The translations under genes and the position numbers were made by a program. Positions 9,294 through 20,536 of a stretch of 64,000 nucleotides of DNA are shown piece after piece. Each line of letters opens with the position of its first letter. Position 1 is the first letter of the stretch. The notes under the pieces were generated by a model. It made no database searches and was not told the DNA's origin. It saw only the letters and a list, made by a program, of their open reading frames with translations. Source of the stretch: Nitrosomonas mobilis (lineage in GTDB: Bacteria; Pseudomonadota; Gammaproteobacteria; Burkholderiales; Nitrosomonadaceae); the NCBI RefSeq assembly GCF_900103035.1, contig NZ_FMWO01000048.1, positions 124,001 through 188,000 of the forward strand. The letters are read 5' to 3'.

Positions 9294-10091
9294 ATGCTTC
9301 GTAAAGCTATTATTCTTAGCGCGGGACAGGGCAGGCGCCTATTGCCCTTGACAGAGAGTACTCCAAAATGTCTGCTGTCGGTGTCGGGAAAACCTGTAGT
9401 CGCGTGGCAGATTGATGCCCTGCTTGCAGCCGGGATCGATGAGATTGTGGTGGTGGGTGGTTTCCAGATTGATCAGATCGAGAAGCTCTTGTCTGAGCGG
9501 TATCGGAGTATTCCGGGTGTGAAAGTGAAATTCAACCCTTTTTATGAGGTAGCGGATAATCTTGCCAGCTGCTGGATAACCCGTCAGGAAATGAATACCG
9601 ATTTTCTGCTCCTGAATGGAGACACGTTGATCGACAACGTATTGTTGGCCGGCGTATTGAATAACAGCGTATCACCGATTATGCTATGCATTGATTTTAA
9701 AGATAAATTTGACGAAGATGACATGAAAGTCCAGCTTGGCGCCAATGGTCAGGTCAGACAGGTCAGTAAAAAACTATCTGCCGTTGAGACAGATGCGGAG
9801 TCGATAGGATTGATTCGTTTCAGTGGGGAGGGTGCAAGTGTCTTCCACGCGGCAGTTGAGAAAGCATTGCGTGACCCTGCCAACCTCAGGTCATGGTATC
9901 TGGCCATTATTAACCAGTTAGCCGAAACGGGAATGGTCGGCAGCCATTCGGTGGCAGGTTGTCGCTGGTGCGAAATTGATTATCTGCACGATCTGCAGAA
10001 AGCAAGGGAATATTTTTCGATGGAAGGACATCTCCTGCAAGAGCATGATACCTTGGTAAGTGGTGTGCATCACAAAACGATCCGGTTATAA
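9294..10091 (+). CDS. Sugar/choline-phosphate-type nucleotidyltransferase
   Basis: A 265-residue single-domain nucleotidyltransferase. The signature SAGQGRRLLPLTESTPKCL at 9-27 binds the NTP; NPFYEVADNLASCWI at 81-95 and NGDT at 108-111 (metal and substrate binding) follow. The pattern resembles the LicC-like branch that activates phosphocholine, inositol phosphate or aminoethylphosphonate with CTP, rather than RmlA-type sugar enzymes; this subfamily call is inference. No transmembrane or second domain was seen. It lies between the desulfurase-like gene and a HIT gene in one apparent transcript. Confidence 0.75.
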   Translation: MLRKAIILSAGQGRRLLPLTESTPKCLLSVSGKPVVAWQIDALLAAGIDEIVVVGGFQIDQIEKLLSERYRSIPGVKVKFNPFYEVADNLASCWITRQEMNTDFLLLNGDTLIDNVLLAGVLNNSVSPIMLCIDFKDKFDEDDMKVQLGANGQVRQVSKKLSAVETDAESIGLIRFSGEGASVFHAAVEKALRDPANLRSWYLAIINQLAETGMVGSHSVAGCRWCEIDYLHDLQKAREYFSMEGHLLQEHDTLVSGVHHKTIRL

Positions 10092-10104
10092 GGTTAAGCA
10101 GATT

Positions 10105-10548
10105 ATGGGTGTAAAAATTCTTAACGCCACCATGCAGAAATTTGGTGCGCCGGATAGCATTATCCATCAGTCCGGTTGCTGGAGTGTGCTGCTGCGCCCG
10201 GCACAGCCAACACTGGGTGCATTGGTTCTGATTGCGCATGAGCCCGTTCAGGCTTTTTCGGCACTCAGCTCTACAAGTTTTGCAGAACTACAACTTGTGA
10301 CGGGTCAAATCGAATCAGCTCTGAAAAAGGCATTTCAGTACGATAAACTTAATTACCTGATGCTGATGATGGTCGACCCGGATGTACATTTTCACGTTAT
10401 CCCTCGTTATGCACAAGACCGGCAATTCAACGGGTTGACATTTATAGATACTGGCTGGCCGGGGCAACCAGCACTAGACAGAGTTAATCCGACCGATATC
10501 GCCATCAACCAGCTACTCAAGGAAAAACTCCTGTCCTGCTGGGAGTGA
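10105..10548 (+). CDS. HIT-family nucleotide hydrolase or transferase
   Basis: A 147-residue protein. The start at 10105 (MGVKILNATMQKFG) avoids overlapping the upstream gene; a longer frame from 10060 would overlap it by 32 bp. HFHVIPRY at 95-102 is a HIT motif, where the central His forms a nucleotidylated intermediate. HIT proteins hydrolyse or transfer NMP groups from nucleotide conjugates. It ends 10 bp before the desaturase gene and so is co-transcribed. A role in recycling or proof-reading the product of the neighbouring nucleotidyltransferase is plausible but not shown. Confidence 0.78.
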   Translation: MGVKILNATMQKFGAPDSIIHQSGCWSVLLRPAQPTLGALVLIAHEPVQAFSALSSTSFAELQLVTGQIESALKKAFQYDKLNYLMLMMVDPDVHFHVIPRYAQDRQFNGLTFIDTGWPGQPALDRVNPTDIAINQLLKEKLLSCWE

Positions 10549-10558
10549 TCGATAAACC

Positions 10559-11623
10559 ATGACTAACCAAGATTCACCGTCAAATTTCCCTTTATATGAA
10601 GCACGCGCATTGATGCGTGATTTGATGAAACCCAATCCGCTCATTTATTGGTCAGATTTTCTGTTGCATAACATCATAGGCTGGGTGGCGCTATTCGCAG
10701 TGCTGCGGGCACCCATGTGGTCGATCTGGCAGATCGTAGCTTATTTCATCGCAGTATTCGCTTTTTACCGCGCCGCTATTTTTGTGCATGAGCTTGCCCA
10801 TCTTGAGCGCGGTACTTTCAGACTGTTCCGGTTAGTATGGAATCTCACCTGCGGCATCCCATTCATGATTCCGTCCTTTACTTACGATGGTGTGCACTAT
10901 GAGCACCACAAACCCGGGGTTTATGGTACTGGCAAGGACGGGGAATATCTGCCCTTTGCCACACAGCGCCCGGTGAAGATGGTGGGCTATGTGCTACTGT
11001 CCTTGCTGTTGCCGCTGTTGCTGGTGACGCGCTTTTTAGTGCTGACACCCCTATCGTATATGAGTCCGACACTCCGAAAAATTGTCTGGAAGCACGCATC
11101 TTCATTAACAATCAACCCCGCTTATCAGCGTGAACAAGATACGGTTCGCAACGATCAAAATTGGCGCTTGCAGGAATTTGCAACCTTCCTGTTTGCTGTT
11201 ACCGTCATCACCTGTGTCTTGCTGGGTTTTTTCCCATACCAGTTACTGGTACTCTGGTATGCAATTGCTGTCATGGTTTTCATTTTTAACTCATTGCGCA
11301 CACTCGCCGCTCACGCTTATCGTCATAACGATAATCGTCCACTGACGCTTGTTGAACAGTATATGGATTCTATCAACGTGCCTGGGAATTGGTTAACTGC
11401 GCTATGGGCACCGGTCGGGTTACGCTATCACGCTACTCACCATCTTTTCATGAGTATGCCTTACCACAATCTGGGCGAAGCACAAAGACGTCTGTCGGAG
11501 GCATTCCAGGATAATCCGGCGATTCAGCAGACCAGTCGCCACGGCTTATGGAGTGCTCTTGGCTGTATCTGGCAGGAAGCTTCACACTCCTCATCCAGCA
11601 AGAAAGCCATCAGGCAGGAATAA
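10559..11623 (+). CDS. Membrane fatty acid desaturase/hydroxylase family protein
   Basis: A 354-residue integral membrane di-iron protein. The three histidine boxes are visible: HELAHL at 77-82, HYEHH at 113-117 and HATHH near residue 292. Hydrophobic helices lie around 38-75, 140-165 and 215-245. It belongs to the desaturase superfamily that introduces double bonds or hydroxyls into acyl chains using oxygen. It is tightly packed between the HIT gene (10 bp) and the phosphoglycerate mutase-like gene (6 bp). Regiospecificity and substrate cannot be read from the sequence. Confidence 0.85.
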   Translation: MTNQDSPSNFPLYEARALMRDLMKPNPLIYWSDFLLHNIIGWVALFAVLRAPMWSIWQIVAYFIAVFAFYRAAIFVHELAHLERGTFRLFRLVWNLTCGIPFMIPSFTYDGVHYEHHKPGVYGTGKDGEYLPFATQRPVKMVGYVLLSLLLPLLLVTRFLVLTPLSYMSPTLRKIVWKHASSLTINPAYQREQDTVRNDQNWRLQEFATFLFAVTVITCVLLGFFPYQLLVLWYAIAVMVFIFNSLRTLAAHAYRHNDNRPLTLVEQYMDSINVPGNWLTALWAPVGLRYHATHHLFMSMPYHNLGEAQRRLSEAFQDNPAIQQTSRHGLWSALGCIWQEASHSSSSKKAIRQE

Positions 11624-11629
11624 ACCTGT

Positions 11630-12370
11630 ATGTCGACAGATCAGGCTTTAACTCGCCTGGTGTTGCTGCGCCATGGTCAGAGTATCTGGAATCATGAGGG
11701 GCGTTTCACTGGCTGGAGTGATGTTGCGCTCAGCGTGCGCGGAGAGGTTGAAGCCAAACAGGCAGGGAGCATCCTCAAACAATGTGGCTTTACTTTTGAT
11801 GTCTGTTTTACTTCAGAGCTCAAGCGTGCGCAACACACCCTGGCACTGATTCAATCCGCCATGCAACTCGATCAACTGCCGGTTTACCGGGACTGGCGCC
11901 TGAATGAGCGCCATTACGGGGCGCTGGAAGGTTTGCGGCGTCTGGAAGCCGTCCGGAAATTTGGTATCTGGCCGATTCTGAGCTGCCAACTATGTTCTGA
12001 TGCCATACCACCTATGCTGACCACAGAAGATCCGCGTGCGCCAGCCAACCAAATGCGTTATGCGTCTATAGATCGCGCGTGCCTGCCGCTGGCCGAAAGT
12101 CTGCTTCAAACCATGAATAGAGTGCAGCCTTTGTGGCGTGACACTATCCTTCCGGAAATACGCCAAGGTAAACGGCTGCTGATCGTTTCGCACAAGAATT
12201 TACTGAAGACACTCGTGATGCAGCTGGAGGGACTGACGCCATGGCAGGTCATACGACTACCTATTACGACAGGAAAACCGCTGTGCTACGAACTGGATAT
12301 TCAGCTAAAGCCCATCCGGCGTTATTATTTGACTGCGCCTGACAGCCAGTCATTTCGAACACAGGGATAA
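11630..12370 (+). CDS. Divergent cofactor-dependent phosphoglycerate mutase-like histidine phosphatase
   Basis: A 246-residue protein. LLRHGQSIWN with catalytic His at 15, RFTGWSDVALS at 25-35 and LNERHYGALEGL near 90 match GpmA. Two departures stand out: the region after RHYGALEGL is compressed and does not carry the usual YGDEQVxxWRRSYD-type loop, and the second catalytic histidine lies in VSHKNLLKTLV where GpmA has AHGNSLRALV. The protein may therefore be a phosphatase or mutase for another phosphorylated substrate rather than a glycolytic enzyme. Last gene of the 8.0-12.4 kb operon. Confidence 0.75.
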   Translation: MSTDQALTRLVLLRHGQSIWNHEGRFTGWSDVALSVRGEVEAKQAGSILKQCGFTFDVCFTSELKRAQHTLALIQSAMQLDQLPVYRDWRLNERHYGALEGLRRLEAVRKFGIWPILSCQLCSDAIPPMLTTEDPRAPANQMRYASIDRACLPLAESLLQTMNRVQPLWRDTILPEIRQGKRLLIVSHKNLLKTLVMQLEGLTPWQVIRLPITTGKPLCYELDIQLKPIRRYYLTAPDSQSFRTQG

Positions 12371-12372
12371 CA

Positions 12373-12729
12373 TTACAGCGGCAATGGAGATTTTTTTTGT
12401 GTTCGATTATAAAGATTCAGCTGCAGCTCGGTCACCATCGTGGGATGACCCTGTAAGTAAACCAGTACCCGTTGAATATTTCGCACATCCTCGTCTGCTG
12501 GTAAGTAATCAGTAATTATTTCCTGGTTCAATTTGGGGTGGCTGGCGAATTCGAGCTTCGCATTTCCGTGATCATCAGTACCAAACATACCAAAATCCAC
12601 CTCTTCACTACCAAACTCAACCACTAACCGATAAACCTTGTTAGCCTCACCATCGCTGATATTGATTTCAAGCTCCTGACACGGTGATCCATCATTACAA
12701 CCGTAATCGAACCTTATTTTTCCTTTCAT
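12373..12729 (-). CDS. Hypothetical protein, 118 residues
   Basis: I do not recognise the family. The protein is acidic and soluble, with no signal peptide or membrane helix. It begins MKGKIRFDYGCNDGSPCQEL and contains two cysteines at 11 and 17. It faces the mutase gene tail-to-tail with only 2 bp between the stops. Coding is supported by the compact length, absence of a better overlapping frame and ordinary codon use; there is no obvious Shine-Dalgarno sequence beyond a purine stretch. Confidence 0.6.
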   Translation of the reverse strand: MKGKIRFDYGCNDGSPCQELEINISDGEANKVYRLVVEFGSEEVDFGMFGTDDHGNAKLEFASHPKLNQEIITDYLPADEDVRNIQRVLVYLQGHPTMVTELQLNLYNRTQKKSPLPL

Positions 12730-12886
12730 ATTTGCTTGCCCTTAGAATTCAGGTTTGCGTCACGCACGTGGAAATACGGAACGGCAAATTGATGAAAAAA
12801 TTAAGGCCAGATTTGTTATTTGATTGCGAGCGTCTTTGTTTTCAGTACCGGGTATCTATTGAAGCGCGTGTCAGCGGGTCGGCATA

Positions 12887-13582
12887 TCAGGCAGCAATCT
12901 GATCTTCATCGGTATGATCGGTTGTAAACGACTCATCAGTGCACAAGATGTCGACTGCATGGGCAAACGTCTTCATGTCAGAGCGTTCCAACATGATGCA
13001 GGGTTTACCGGTGCGCTGGCAGTAAGCTCTTGCTATGAAAAAATCTTCATGGCGAATACAGTCTGCCGGGCAAATGACCTGATTGACGCGGTGTAACCAA
13101 GTCAGCAGATTATTATTCATGGTATCCGGCGCACTTTTACGGAACAGGACGAGATGGCCACCTGCCATTTCTATCAGCGATCGATACTGTGGATATAGCG
13201 CAGCGCGTCCGCCTATGAAAAGAATGGATTGTCCTGCCAGCTTCCGCTGTCTGGTTCTAGGTGAAAGTGCTAACCCAGCATGATTTTGTTGGGGGCGCGG
13301 GCTGCTTTTGGTCCAGGACATTTTCTGACTGCGCCAGACGAAATTAGTATGCTCGGGTCTGGTTATCAGTAATCTGCCTGTGATTGCGGAGAGAATACGC
13401 AGACAGCGTTTGCCAATCCTCCCCAAGCGATGAAAAAAAAGTCCAATTTCTTTAAATATTTTATCAGCGTGTAATTCTGTCTGGTTAAGCGTTGCGTTTG
13501 TTCGGTAAACATTGACAGCATTCATGCATTGCAAGAGCCTGTTGGCAACTACTGGCTCCAGGTTTTCGTTGAGCAGTTTCAT
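12887..13582 (-). CDS. DUF2325 domain protein
   Basis: A 231-residue protein. The C-terminal half carries the DUF2325 pattern: QSILFIGGRAALYPQYRSLI, a later VICPADCIRHEDFFIARAYC and KPCIMLERSDMKTFAHA. The N-terminal 100 residues are basic and unrecognised. Biochemical function is unknown. It lies 168 bp downstream of hemP on the same strand, so it may belong to the same Fur-controlled, iron-responsive transcript; that link is inferred only from position. It starts with ATG at 13582. Confidence 0.75.
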   Translation of the reverse strand: MKLLNENLEPVVANRLLQCMNAVNVYRTNATLNQTELHADKIFKEIGLFFHRLGRIGKRCLRILSAITGRLLITRPEHTNFVWRSQKMSWTKSSPRPQQNHAGLALSPRTRQRKLAGQSILFIGGRAALYPQYRSLIEMAGGHLVLFRKSAPDTMNNNLLTWLHRVNQVICPADCIRHEDFFIARAYCQRTGKPCIMLERSDMKTFAHAVDILCTDESFTTDHTDEDQIAA

Positions 13583-13750
13583 GGGTATGCCACCTTAATC
13601 TAAAAAAAGGCTGGCTTGCCCCAGGGGAGGGGGCTGGCTTGCCACAAAGGCATTACCGGGAAAGGAGAGAAAAACTACCGGTAATGGTTGAGAACGTGAT
13701 GCATCTGCTAAAAATTGAAATCTGTAAGTCAGCTCAGGATTAATTCCGGA

Positions 13751-13948
13751 TTACTTTGTCAGTATCAGTTTGTTGTTGCGCGTCAACTTGAGATGATAAC
13801 GTTCACCCTGATGGCTAATGAGCACTTCGTTGCCATTTGCCAGCAGGCTTTCGCTACTGATCGATCTGACGGAAGAAATCGGTTGCTCCAGTAGAAGTGA
13901 CCCGCTGCGCCCTGGATTTTCGCTGTAGCTCAAAGTGCGTTCAATCAT
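13751..13948 (-). CDS. hemP: Hemin uptake protein HemP
   Basis: A 65-residue protein. The C-terminal block SISSESLLANGNEVLISHQG followed by ERYHLKLTRNNKLILTK is the HemP family signature, including the terminal KLILTK. HemP is a small cytoplasmic protein linked to haem and iron uptake in betaproteobacteria; in Burkholderia a homologue activates haem receptor genes (family knowledge). A near-consensus Fur box sits 26 bp upstream of the start, so iron repression is expected. No haem receptor gene is adjacent. Confidence 0.9.
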   Translation of the reverse strand: MIERTLSYSENPGRSGSLLLEQPISSVRSISSESLLANGNEVLISHQGERYHLKLTRNNKLILTK

Positions 13949-13973
13949 CTTGTCTTCCTCATGTCATTTTGTT

Positions 13974-13992
13974 AATGATAATGATTCTCATT
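13974..13992. promoter_or_regulatory. Fur box upstream of hemP
   Basis: AATGATAATGATTCTCATT matches the 19-bp Fur consensus GATAATGATAATCATTATC in its inverted GATAATGATwxTCATT core. It lies 26 bp upstream of the hemP ATG, in promoter position on the minus strand. Confidence 0.85.
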
Positions 13993-14288
13993 ATATACAG
14001 AAAAAAATTTTGTGCAAGTATGATTATTTCCGGATGCAACTGTGAATATCCAGTTACCGTCCTTGCAACTTTCACGCAATGGAGTGAGAATCACATCGGT
14101 AACACACTATGGAAACGGGACGTAAAACGTCAATTTAAAACCGTTACACGGCAATCAAATACCGGCGGGCAATCTGAACACATCTGCATCAAGCAACTAT
14201 CAGTTGATTTTAAGCCTATCATTGAGCGTAGTTTCACCCACAGCAGACTGTAATATTAACAATCGAGTCATTTTTAAGGACTGCTATT
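13993..14288. other. Intergenic region between hemP and the repeat-bearing leader of phosphoketolase
   Basis: No supported gene on either strand. It should contain the start of the transcript that leads into the microsatellite region; TGTAATATT at about 14249-14257 is a possible -10 region. Nothing else is recognisable. Confidence 0.4.
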
Positions 14289-14357
14289 ATGATAAAAATC
14301 TGGATACTCTCCGCGAACAGCGGCAGCAACCTATTCGTGGTACCGCTGAGAAGCTGA
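14289..14357 (+). CDS. Short ORF of 22 residues with a good ribosome-binding site, possibly a truncated gene
   Basis: ATG at 14289 follows AAGGA at 14276-14280 with 8-nt spacing. The product MIKIWILSANSGSNLFVVPL ends two codons later at TGA 14355. The N-terminus resembles the first strand of host-attachment-type proteins that begin with a K-x-W-I-L-V-A-N/D-S pattern, but too little is left to assign. It may be the stump of a decayed gene or a leader peptide. The microsatellite starts 41 bp downstream. Confidence 0.35.
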   Translation: MIKIWILSANSGSNLFVVPLRS

Positions 14358-14398
14358 GTAACATGATTGAAAGCAATCCTGAGCGGCGGGATAATTAT

Positions 14399-14474
14399 GC
14401 ACTAGCACTAGCACTAGCACTAGCACTAGCACTAGCACTAGCACTAGCACTAGCACTAGCACTAGCACTAGCAC
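14399..14474 (+). repeat. GCACTA hexanucleotide microsatellite, 12.7 copies
   Basis: Twelve perfect GCACTA units from 14399 to 14470 plus GCAC to 14474, with no mismatch. Each junction contains CTAG, a tetranucleotide normally rare in bacterial DNA. The unit length is a multiple of three, so copy-number change would not shift a reading frame; in the frame that is open across it the repeat would encode alternating Ala-Leu. It lies 162 bp upstream of the phosphoketolase start. Confidence 0.98.
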
Positions 14475-14636
14475 AGGATGATCATCGACCAAAAACAAAA
14501 CATGGAAAATGAGAGCGTAATTTCCACCAAGGTCAGCCGAGTCACGGCGCGTCATTCATACTGACGAGGAAGTCATGATCGCAAAGTCAGTCTGCCAATT
14601 ACTGCAGTTTTGAATCAAATAAAGGGAGGTGCTGGA

Positions 14637-17021
14637 ATGCCAAAGATCAAACCTAAGCGTACGGACAAGCCATTGTCGCCGGATTTGCTGCGCAAGATGC
14701 ACGCCTACTGGCGTGCAGCCAATTACCTGTCGGTTGGTCAGATATATCTGTACGACAACCCGCTGCTCAAGGAGCCGTTGAAGCTGGAGCATGTCAAGCC
14801 ACGTTTGCTGGGGCACTGGGGTACCACACCGGGTTTGAATTTCATTTACGTTCACCTTAACCGGGTTATCCAGCAATATGATCTCAGCATGATCTATGTT
14901 ACCGGACCCGGCCACGGCGGCCCCGCACTGGTCGCCAATACCTATCTCGAAGGGACGTACAGCGAGGTATATCCAAATGTTTCTCAGGATGAAGCGGGGA
15001 TGAAAAAACTGTTCACTCAGTTTTCTTTTCCCGGTGGCATTCCTAGCCACGTCGCACCGGAAACGCCCGGCTCTATTAACGAAGGCGGTGAACTCGGTTA
15101 TGCCTTGTCCCACGCTTATGGTGCGGCATTCGACAACCCAGATTTGCTGGTGGCTTGTGTCGTGGGCGATGGTGAAGCGGAAACCGGACCCATGGCGACC
15201 AGCTGGCACTCCAATAAATTTCTCAATCCTGTGCATGACGGCGCTGTGCTGCCCATTCTGCATCTGAACGGTTACAAAATTGCTGGTCCTACCCTGCTGG
15301 CACGCATCCCTCACGAAGAGCTGGATGCCCTGTTTCGTGGCTATGGCTACACACCATATTTTGTCGAAGGCAATGATCCTGAAAAGATGCACCAATTAAT
15401 GGCCGCTGCACTTGACACGGTTATCGACGAGATAAAGCGTATTCAGCACGACGCACGCAGTAATGGTTTCAGCGAACGCCCGCGTTGGCCGATGATCATC
15501 CTGCGCTCACCTAAGGGTTGGACAGGTCCTGAATCTGTCGATGGCCAACCTATCGAAGATACTTTCCGCTCGCACCAGGTGCCAGTTGCGGCACTTGCAA
15601 CAAAACCCAGGCATCTAAAAATTCTCGAAAAATGGATGAAGAGTTACCGGCCAGAAGAATTATTTGATGATCATGGCAAACTCATGGCCGAATTATCCGA
15701 GCTAGCACCAAAATGGGAACGACGTATGGGTGCGAACCCACATGCTAATGGTGGTCTGCTGCTGCACGATCTGAAAATGCCCGATTTCCGTGATTATGCG
15801 ATTGCGATACCCAGGCCTGGTGACGTCAAAGCGGAAGCAACGCGCGTACAGGGTCAGTTTATACGCGACGTGCTTAAACTTAATGCCGAAGCACGCAACT
15901 TCCGCGTCTTCAGCCCGGATGAAACTGAATCGAACCGCTGGGGTGCGGTGTTCGATGTGACAAATCGTTGTTCAACTGCGGAGATTTTTCCCGGCGACGA
16001 ACATGTTGCACCCGATGGTCGGGTGATGGAAGTGTTGAGTGAGCATCAGTGTCAAGGCTGGTTGGAAGGCTACTTATTGACCGGGCGACATGGATTTTTC
16101 TCAAGCTATGAAGCTTTCATCCATATCGTCGATTCGATGTTTAATCAGCATGCCAAATGGTTGGATGTTACACGCGACATTCCGTGGCGACGCCCCATTG
16201 CTTCGCTGAATTATTTATTATCTTCGCACGTGTGGCGCCAGGATCACAATGGTTTCAGTCATCAGGATCCAGGCTTTATCGACATTGTGGTCAACAAGAA
16301 AGCGGAAGTCATCCGTGTCTATTTTCCGCCCGATGCCAACACATTGCTGGTCGTGACCGACCATTGCCTGCGTAGCCATAATGACGTTAACGTTATTGTT
16401 GCAGGCAAGCAGCTGGAGCTGCAATGGCTGGACATGGATGCGGCGATTAAACACTGCACCACTGGCTTGGGTATTTGGGAATGGGCCAGCAACGACGAAG
16501 ACGGAGACCCCGATGTGGTCATGGCCTGTTGCGGGGATGTGCCGACTCTGGAGACACTGGCCGCCGTAAAAATACTGCATCAGCATTTGCCGGAACTTAA
16601 AATTCGTGTCATCAATATCGTTAACTTGATGACCCTGCAACCACCGAGCGAGCATCCGCATGGCATTTCTGATAAAGACTTCGATATTCTCTTCACTCGA
16701 GATAAGCCCATCATTTTTGCTTACCACGGCTACCCCTGGCTGATTCACCGCCTGACTTATCGTCGCACCAATCACGCACAACTACATGTGCGCGGGTACA
16801 AGGAGAACGGTACCACTACCACGCCTTTTGATATGGCCGTACTAAATGATCTTGATCGCTATCATCTGGTAGGTGATGTCATCGACCGCGTGCCAAGCCT
16901 GGGGTCGCGTGCTGCCTATCTCAAACAGTTTCTACGTGACAGGCTACTCGACCACAGGGTTTATATAGAAAAACACGGTGAAGACATGCCGGAGATCCGT
17001 CACTGGAAGTGGTCGGAATAA
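14637..17021 (+). CDS. xfp: Xylulose-5-phosphate/fructose-6-phosphate phosphoketolase
   Basis: A 794-residue protein of normal family length. The start at 14637 is fixed by GGGAGG 7 bases upstream; an in-frame ATG at 14610 lacks this. [17 protein letters not shown] and the thiamine diphosphate motif GDGEAETGP (from about residue 177), plus [11 protein letters not shown], identify phosphoketolase. It cleaves xylulose 5-phosphate (or fructose 6-phosphate) with phosphate to acetyl phosphate and glyceraldehyde 3-phosphate, a route that gives C2 units without loss of CO2. It appears monocistronic: a degraded DUF2254 gene follows. Expression could be influenced by the microsatellite leader. Confidence 0.95.
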   Translation: MPKIKPKRTDKPLSPDLLRKMHAYWRAANYLSVGQIYLYDNPLLKEPLKLEHVKPRLLGHWGTTPGLNFIYVHLNRVIQQYDLSMIYVTGPGHGGPALVANTYLEGTYSEVYPNVSQDEAGMKKLFTQFSFPGGIPSHVAPETPGSINEGGELGYALSHAYGAAFDNPDLLVACVVGDGEAETGPMATSWHSNKFLNPVHDGAVLPILHLNGYKIAGPTLLARIPHEELDALFRGYGYTPYFVEGNDPEKMHQLMAAALDTVIDEIKRIQHDARSNGFSERPRWPMIILRSPKGWTGPESVDGQPIEDTFRSHQVPVAALATKPRHLKILEKWMKSYRPEELFDDHGKLMAELSELAPKWERRMGANPHANGGLLLHDLKMPDFRDYAIAIPRPGDVKAEATRVQGQFIRDVLKLNAEARNFRVFSPDETESNRWGAVFDVTNRCSTAEIFPGDEHVAPDGRVMEVLSEHQCQGWLEGYLLTGRHGFFSSYEAFIHIVDSMFNQHAKWLDVTRDIPWRRPIASLNYLLSSHVWRQDHNGFSHQDPGFIDIVVNKKAEVIRVYFPPDANTLLVVTDHCLRSHNDVNVIVAGKQLELQWLDMDAAIKHCTTGLGIWEWASNDEDGDPDVVMACCGDVPTLETLAAVKILHQHLPELKIRVINIVNLMTLQPPSEHPHGISDKDFDILFTRDKPIIFAYHGYPWLIHRLTYRRTNHAQLHVRGYKENGTTTTPFDMAVLNDLDRYHLVGDVIDRVPSLGSRAAYLKQFLRDRLLDHRVYIEKHGEDMPEIRHWKWSE

Positions 17022-17069
17022 AATAGTGATCTGAGCAACTGTCGTTGGGGATAGGATGGAGAACATTAT

Positions 17070-19869
<2,800 letters not shown>

Positions 19870-19877
<8 letters not shown>

Positions 19878-20199
19878 CCCATTAGAAGAGAAAGCCAAAC
19901 CGGCCAAGCAGCAATTCAGTCGGCAGATTGGGGATATGGCGGCACGAAAACTCAGGGCGCAGCGGCATGTTACGAGAACTGTCTGGTCGGGCCTTGGTAT
20001 GATGGGATTAATCGGCTGGTCGGTAACCATACCGACTTTGCTCGGGGCAGCACTTGGATTCTGGCTGGACAAGCACTATCCGGGTGATCATTCCTGGACG
20101 CTGGCGTTGCTGGCCGTCGGCCTGGGTCTGGGTTGCTTTAATGCCTGGCGCTGGGTTATCAAGGAAGATAAAGAAATTCATGAGGATGAGAATGAATGA
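19870..20199 (+). CDS. atpQ: N-ATPase accessory membrane protein AtpQ (AtpI/AtpZ-like)
   Basis: A 109-residue protein with a basic N-terminal region and two membrane segments, about 45-66 (MMGLIGWSVTIPTLLGAALG) and 76-95 (SWTLALLAVGLGLGCFNAW), followed by an acidic tail. This is the AtpZ/AtpI-like topology of proteins thought to help c-ring assembly or magnesium supply. It overlaps atpC by 8 bp and atpR by 8 bp, indicating coupled translation. The name follows the published N-ATPase operon nomenclature; identification rests on topology and position. Confidence 0.82.
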
Positions 20200-20536
20200 T
20201 TTTTCTGAACTGGCAATTATATTGGGGACATTCATACTAGATTTAGCACCGGCTTTGGCAGCAGGTTGCTTGCTCGGTGTATTTTTTTTTACCGGACTTT
20301 GGTGGACAGTACGTAAACTCGGCTCAATTAAACGAGTAGCGCTCTGGTTTCTGGGTAGCTTACTGCTGCGAACTAGTATTGTTTTATTAGGGTTTTATTT
20401 TTTCCTGGGCGATAGTTGGCAGCACTTACTCATGGGCATGCTCGGTTTTATCATCGCACGCAGTATCATATTGCGGTATATACGCATAGTGGGCCAATCA
20501 AACGCGCCGTCAGAGAAAGCAGGCCATGCATCTTAG
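20192..20536 (+). CDS. atpR: N-ATPase accessory membrane protein AtpR
   Basis: A 114-residue protein, start chosen at 20192 (MNDFSELAIILGTFILDL) because GAGG lies 6 bases upstream. In-frame ATGs at 20180 and 20186 are alternatives. Three hydrophobic helices (about 5-40, 52-72, 80-98) make it an integral membrane protein found only in N-ATPase operons; it has been proposed to contact the c-ring through charged residues in its helices. It overlaps atpQ by 8 bp and atpB by 11 bp. Confidence 0.82.
   Translation: MNDFSELAIILGTFILDLAPALAAGCLLGVFFFTGLWWTVRKLGSIKRVALWFLGSLLLRTSIVLLGFYFFLGDSWQHLLMGMLGFIIARSIILRYIRIVGQSNAPSEKAGHAS

Noticed and set aside
12792-12902. A 36-codon plus-strand frame between the hypothetical gene and the DUF2325 gene
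   Set aside because: Overlaps the end of the DUF2325 gene, lacks a ribosome-binding site and shows no conserved pattern.
13613-13653. A short direct repeat of GGCTGGCTTGCC downstream of hemP
   Set aside because: Only two copies close together; too little to call a repeat family or regulatory site.
14204-14512. A 102-codon frame encoding a long Ala-Leu run
   Set aside because: It is open only because the 6-bp microsatellite lacks stops; flanking residues show no family signature and it has no ribosome-binding site.
14575-14613. A 12-codon leader peptide (ATG at 14575) before phosphoketolase
   Set aside because: It has a GAGGA in front, but no attenuator stem pair or informative codon run was found, so a regulatory leader cannot be supported.
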